Source: Smithella sp. ME-1 (GTDB taxonomy: Bacteria > Desulfobacterota > Syntrophia > Syntrophales > Smithellaceae). From it: a stretch of DNA of 8,231 bases. Below are positions 6,828 to 8,231 of the stretch, piece after piece. The stretch is taken from contig AWGX01000852.1 of assembly GCA_000495415.1 (NCBI GenBank), positions 1-8,231 on the forward strand, written 5' to 3'. The notes below the pieces were generated by a model. That model ran no database searches and had not been told where the DNA came from. It saw nothing but the letters and a program-made list of their open reading frames with translations. The position numbers and the translations under genes are program-made. The number at the start of each line of letters is the position of its first letter. Position 1 is the first letter of the stretch.

Positions 6828-6832
6828 GGAAT

Positions 6833-6908
6833 GATTACAACGATTCTTGAAGCAAGATTACAGAGATTTTAAAAATCGTTGTAATCGTTTTTTCTAATCG
6901 CCGTAATC
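6833..6908. repeat. Cluster of four GATTACNNNGATT units in inverted arrangement
   Basis: Four 13-base units share the pattern GATTAC-NNN-GATT. Two read on the plus strand at 6833-6845 and 6856-6868, and two on the minus strand at 6874-6886 and 6896-6908. The units at 6833 and 6874 are perfect reverse complements (GATTACAACGATT). The units at 6856 and 6874 form a near-perfect 31-base hairpin (6856-6886) with 13 of 15 pairs and a one-base loop. The alternative foldings exclude one another. The cluster fills the gap between the GxxExxY stop and the response regulator start. It may be the end of a small mobile cassette, a REP-like element, or a transcript-processing hairpin. No T-run follows, so it is not a classical terminator. 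Confidence 0.75.
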
Positions 6909-6913
6909 ATCTT

Positions 6914-7276
6914 TCATCTCATTAGCCGCCTGACTTCACAACTTCTATTGCCAAAATTAACAAGCAATCCCACTTTTATATCAGACGCTTTTAAATAAGA
7001 AATGATCTGACTTTCAAATATCTTGGGCATTCTGCCCTCCACTGCTTTCAATTCAACTATTACAGTATCATTTACTACAAGGTCTGCTCTGAATTTTCCC
7101 ACGGACTTACCTTCATATTTGACAGCAAATTCTTTTTCAGCGAGAAATTGCAGACGACGTTCCGTCAATGCAATGATTAATGCGTTCATATAAATACGTT
7201 CGACAAATCCCGGACCTAATTCAGTATGAACACGATAGCAAGCGTCAATAATCTTTTCCGTTAAAGGATCCCTCAC
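6914..7276 (-). CDS. GxxExxY family protein (PD-(D/E)XK nuclease-like)
   Basis: A 120-residue protein when started at GTG 7276. L-T-E-K-I-I opens it, followed by H-T-E-L-G-P-G and the name motif G23-F-V-E26-R-I-Y29. F-R-A-D65-L-V-V and V-I-V-E75-L-K77 form the D...ExK core of the PD-(D/E)XK nuclease fold, so active-site residues appear intact. The family usually runs about 120-130 residues, which fits. An in-frame ATG at 7375 would add 33 residues, overlap the kinase gene by 71 bases and lacks a ribosome site; the GTG is preferred though its own site is weak. The biological role of the family is unsettled; a nuclease function is inferred from fold only. The gene is flanked by GATTAC-type repeats and interrupts a kinase/regulator pair. 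Confidence 0.85.
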   Translation of the reverse strand: MRDPLTEKIIDACYRVHTELGPGFVERIYMNALIIALTERRLQFLAEKEFAVKYEGKSVGKFRADLVVNDTVIVELKAVEGRMPKIFESQIISYLKASDIKVGLLVNFGNRSCEVRRLMR

Positions 7277-7284
7277 CTTACCAT

Positions 7285-7297
7285 TATCGCCGTAATC
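7285..7297 (-). repeat. Single GATTAC-type repeat unit upstream of the GxxExxY gene
   Basis: The minus strand reads GATTACGGCGATA, matching the unit at 6896-6908 (GATTACGGCGATT) in 12 of 13 positions and in the same orientation. It lies between the histidine kinase stop (7305) and the preferred GTG start of the GxxExxY gene (7276). The two copies therefore form direct repeats around that gene. Confidence 0.6.
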
Positions 7298-7304
7298 TTT
7301 TATT

Positions 7305-8231
7305 TTACTCTGGCAGAGTAAAATAAAAAACTGCTCCTTTGCCGACTTCACCTTCCGCCCATATTTGTCCTCCATGGCGGATGATAATTCTTTTTACTGT
7401 CGCCAATCCAATTCCCGTGCCGGGAAATTCATCTGTTGAATGCAAGCGCTGGAAAGCGCCAAACAGCTTGTTCGCATAAGCCATATCAAAGCCCACGCCG
7501 TTGTCCCGGATAAAGATGAGTCTCTTTCCATCATGATTAGTAGTACCGAATTCAATTTTGGGCTGCGCTGTCTTGCCGGTAAATTTTAAGGCGTTTTCAA
7601 TAAGATTGGTCAGAACAATGTGCATCATGTCGAAATCACCCTTAATGCTAATGTCTTCCTTAATAATCGTGTCGACAATCCGGACTGAATTCTTTTCCTG
7701 ATAATTTGTGATAATTTCCCTGAACAGTTCACTCAAATCAATGGATTGAGTATGCAATTCGGTGTGGATTATCCTGGAAAGTTTTAGCATGTCTTCGATG
7801 AGCATGCCCATATGCTGTGTTGCCGCACGGATCCTATGGAGGTAATTGCGCCCCTTATCGTCAAGTTTTGCCTGATAGTCCTCCAGGAGCGCCAGGCTGA
7901 ATCCGTCAATGCTTCTGAGCGGTGCGCGTAAGTCGTGGGAAACAGAGTAGCTGAACGCCGCAAGCTCTGTATTGGCTTCCTCCAGTTTCTTGTTGGCGAC
8001 ATCCGTATCTTTTACGCTCTGGTTCAGATCCTCCACCAGATTCAACAGTGCCAGTTGGCTGTTGCGCAATTCTTTGGTCCGTTCGGCTATTTTTTGCTCC
8101 AGTTCCGCGTTGAGGCGACGAATTTCATCCTCCGCCAGCTTTCGCTCGGTTATATCACTACTATTGACGATCATTCCAATATGCTCTCCGGTAGATTCGT
8201 ATAAGGGGTGGCCGGATGAACGGAGCCAGAT
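7305..8231 (-). CDS. PAS-domain sensor histidine kinase, N-terminus beyond the window
   Basis: The C-terminal 308 residues of a sensor kinase. The frame stays open to the window edge, and its first residues read as the end of a PAS/PAC domain (S-S-D-I-T-E-R-K at about 23-30), so the ATG at 8174 is internal. A coiled-coil linker follows (about 31-90). The HisKA H-box F-S-Y-S-V-S-H-D-L-R-A-P-L has phospho-acceptor His99. The HATPase domain shows the N-box N-L-I-E-N-A-L-K-F, G1 D-N-G-V-G-F (243-248), an F-box F-G-A-F-Q-R-L-H, and G2 G-T-G-I-G-L (271-276). It ends in the usual F-Y-F-T-L-P-E. The architecture resembles phytochrome-like/PAS kinases that signal to Rcp1-type regulators such as the one at 6374-6817. 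The signal sensed cannot be told from this part. Confidence 0.93.
   Translation of the reverse strand: MWLRSSGHPLYESTGEHIGMIVNSSDITERKLAEDEIRRLNAELEQKIAERTKELRNSQLALLNLVEDLNQSVKDTDVANKKLEEANTELAAFSYSVSHDLRAPLRSIDGFSLALLEDYQAKLDDKGRNYLHRIRAATQHMGMLIEDMLKLSRIIHTELHTQSIDLSELFREIITNYQEKNSVRIVDTIIKEDISIKGDFDMMHIVLTNLIENALKFTGKTAQPKIEFGTTNHDGKRLIFIRDNGVGFDMAYANKLFGAFQRLHSTDEFPGTGIGLATVKRIIIRHGGQIWAEGEVGKGAVFYFTLPE

Larger units (their letters stand above)
6833..7297 (-). mobile_element. Candidate GxxExxY cassette bounded by GATTAC-type repeats
   Basis: The GxxExxY gene is bracketed by repeat units: the four-unit cluster downstream (6833-6908) and a single unit at 7285-7297 upstream. The two units nearest the gene share an identical 12-base core, ATCGCCGTAATC, as direct repeats at 6897-6908 and 7286-7297. 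The upstream copy starts seven bases after the stop of the histidine kinase gene, so the whole segment sits between a kinase and its likely regulator. This looks like an inserted cassette. There is no transposase and no target duplication that I can identify, so mobility is inference. Confidence 0.35.

Noticed and set aside
6833..6908. CRISPR array
   Set aside because: Units are only 13 bases, alternate in orientation and lack uniform unique spacers.
8172..8174. ATG at 8174 as the kinase start
   Set aside because: The frame continues open to the window edge, and the upstream codons read as the end of a PAS/PAC domain, so this Met is internal.
7935..8204. 89-residue plus-strand frame over the kinase gene
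   Set aside because: It is antisense to the coiled-coil linker and H-box of the kinase; no independent support.

Overview
The window is bacterial chromosomal DNA of moderate GC content with AT-rich intergenic spacers. I see twelve protein genes, no RNA genes and no CRISPR array. The mix points to an anaerobic or environmental Gram-negative bacterium, perhaps Desulfobacterota/Syntrophia-like. It includes an outer-membrane-type lipoprotein, a C_GCAxxG_C_C redox protein, SpoIIAA-like proteins, a GxxExxY protein beside GATTAC-type repeats, and a PAS histidine kinase with an Rcp1-type regulator. The taxonomic guess is inference and not firm.

Layout. Positions 60-937 (+) hold a SpoIIAA-like protein followed by a C_GCAxxG_C_C putative redox protein. 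A 290-base AT-rich gap (938-1227) with an operator-like palindrome follows. Positions 1228-5350 (+) hold five closely spaced genes: a membrane-anchored serine alpha/beta hydrolase, an outer-membrane-type helical lipoprotein, a small helical protein with a hydrophobic C-terminal half, a basic/acidic protein ending in a Cys/His cluster, and a polytopic membrane protein. Only the hydrolase can be assigned to a superfamily. Positions 5412-6355 (+) hold a second SpoIIAA-like protein and a methylated-DNA-protein cysteine methyltransferase, 11 bases apart. On the minus strand, from the right edge inward, lie a PAS/HisKA/HATPase histidine kinase cut by the window edge, a GxxExxY protein, and a single-domain response regulator that converges on the methyltransferase.

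How they may work together. The five-gene block looks like one envelope-associated unit: a cytoplasm-facing, membrane-bound hydrolase, a lipoprotein, and partners with membrane or membrane-binding segments. I cannot match it to a described system, and it is the best candidate for something new. The kinase and response regulator very probably form a signalling pair. A GxxExxY gene bracketed by GATTACNNNGATT repeats sits between them and looks like a small cassette that arrived later.
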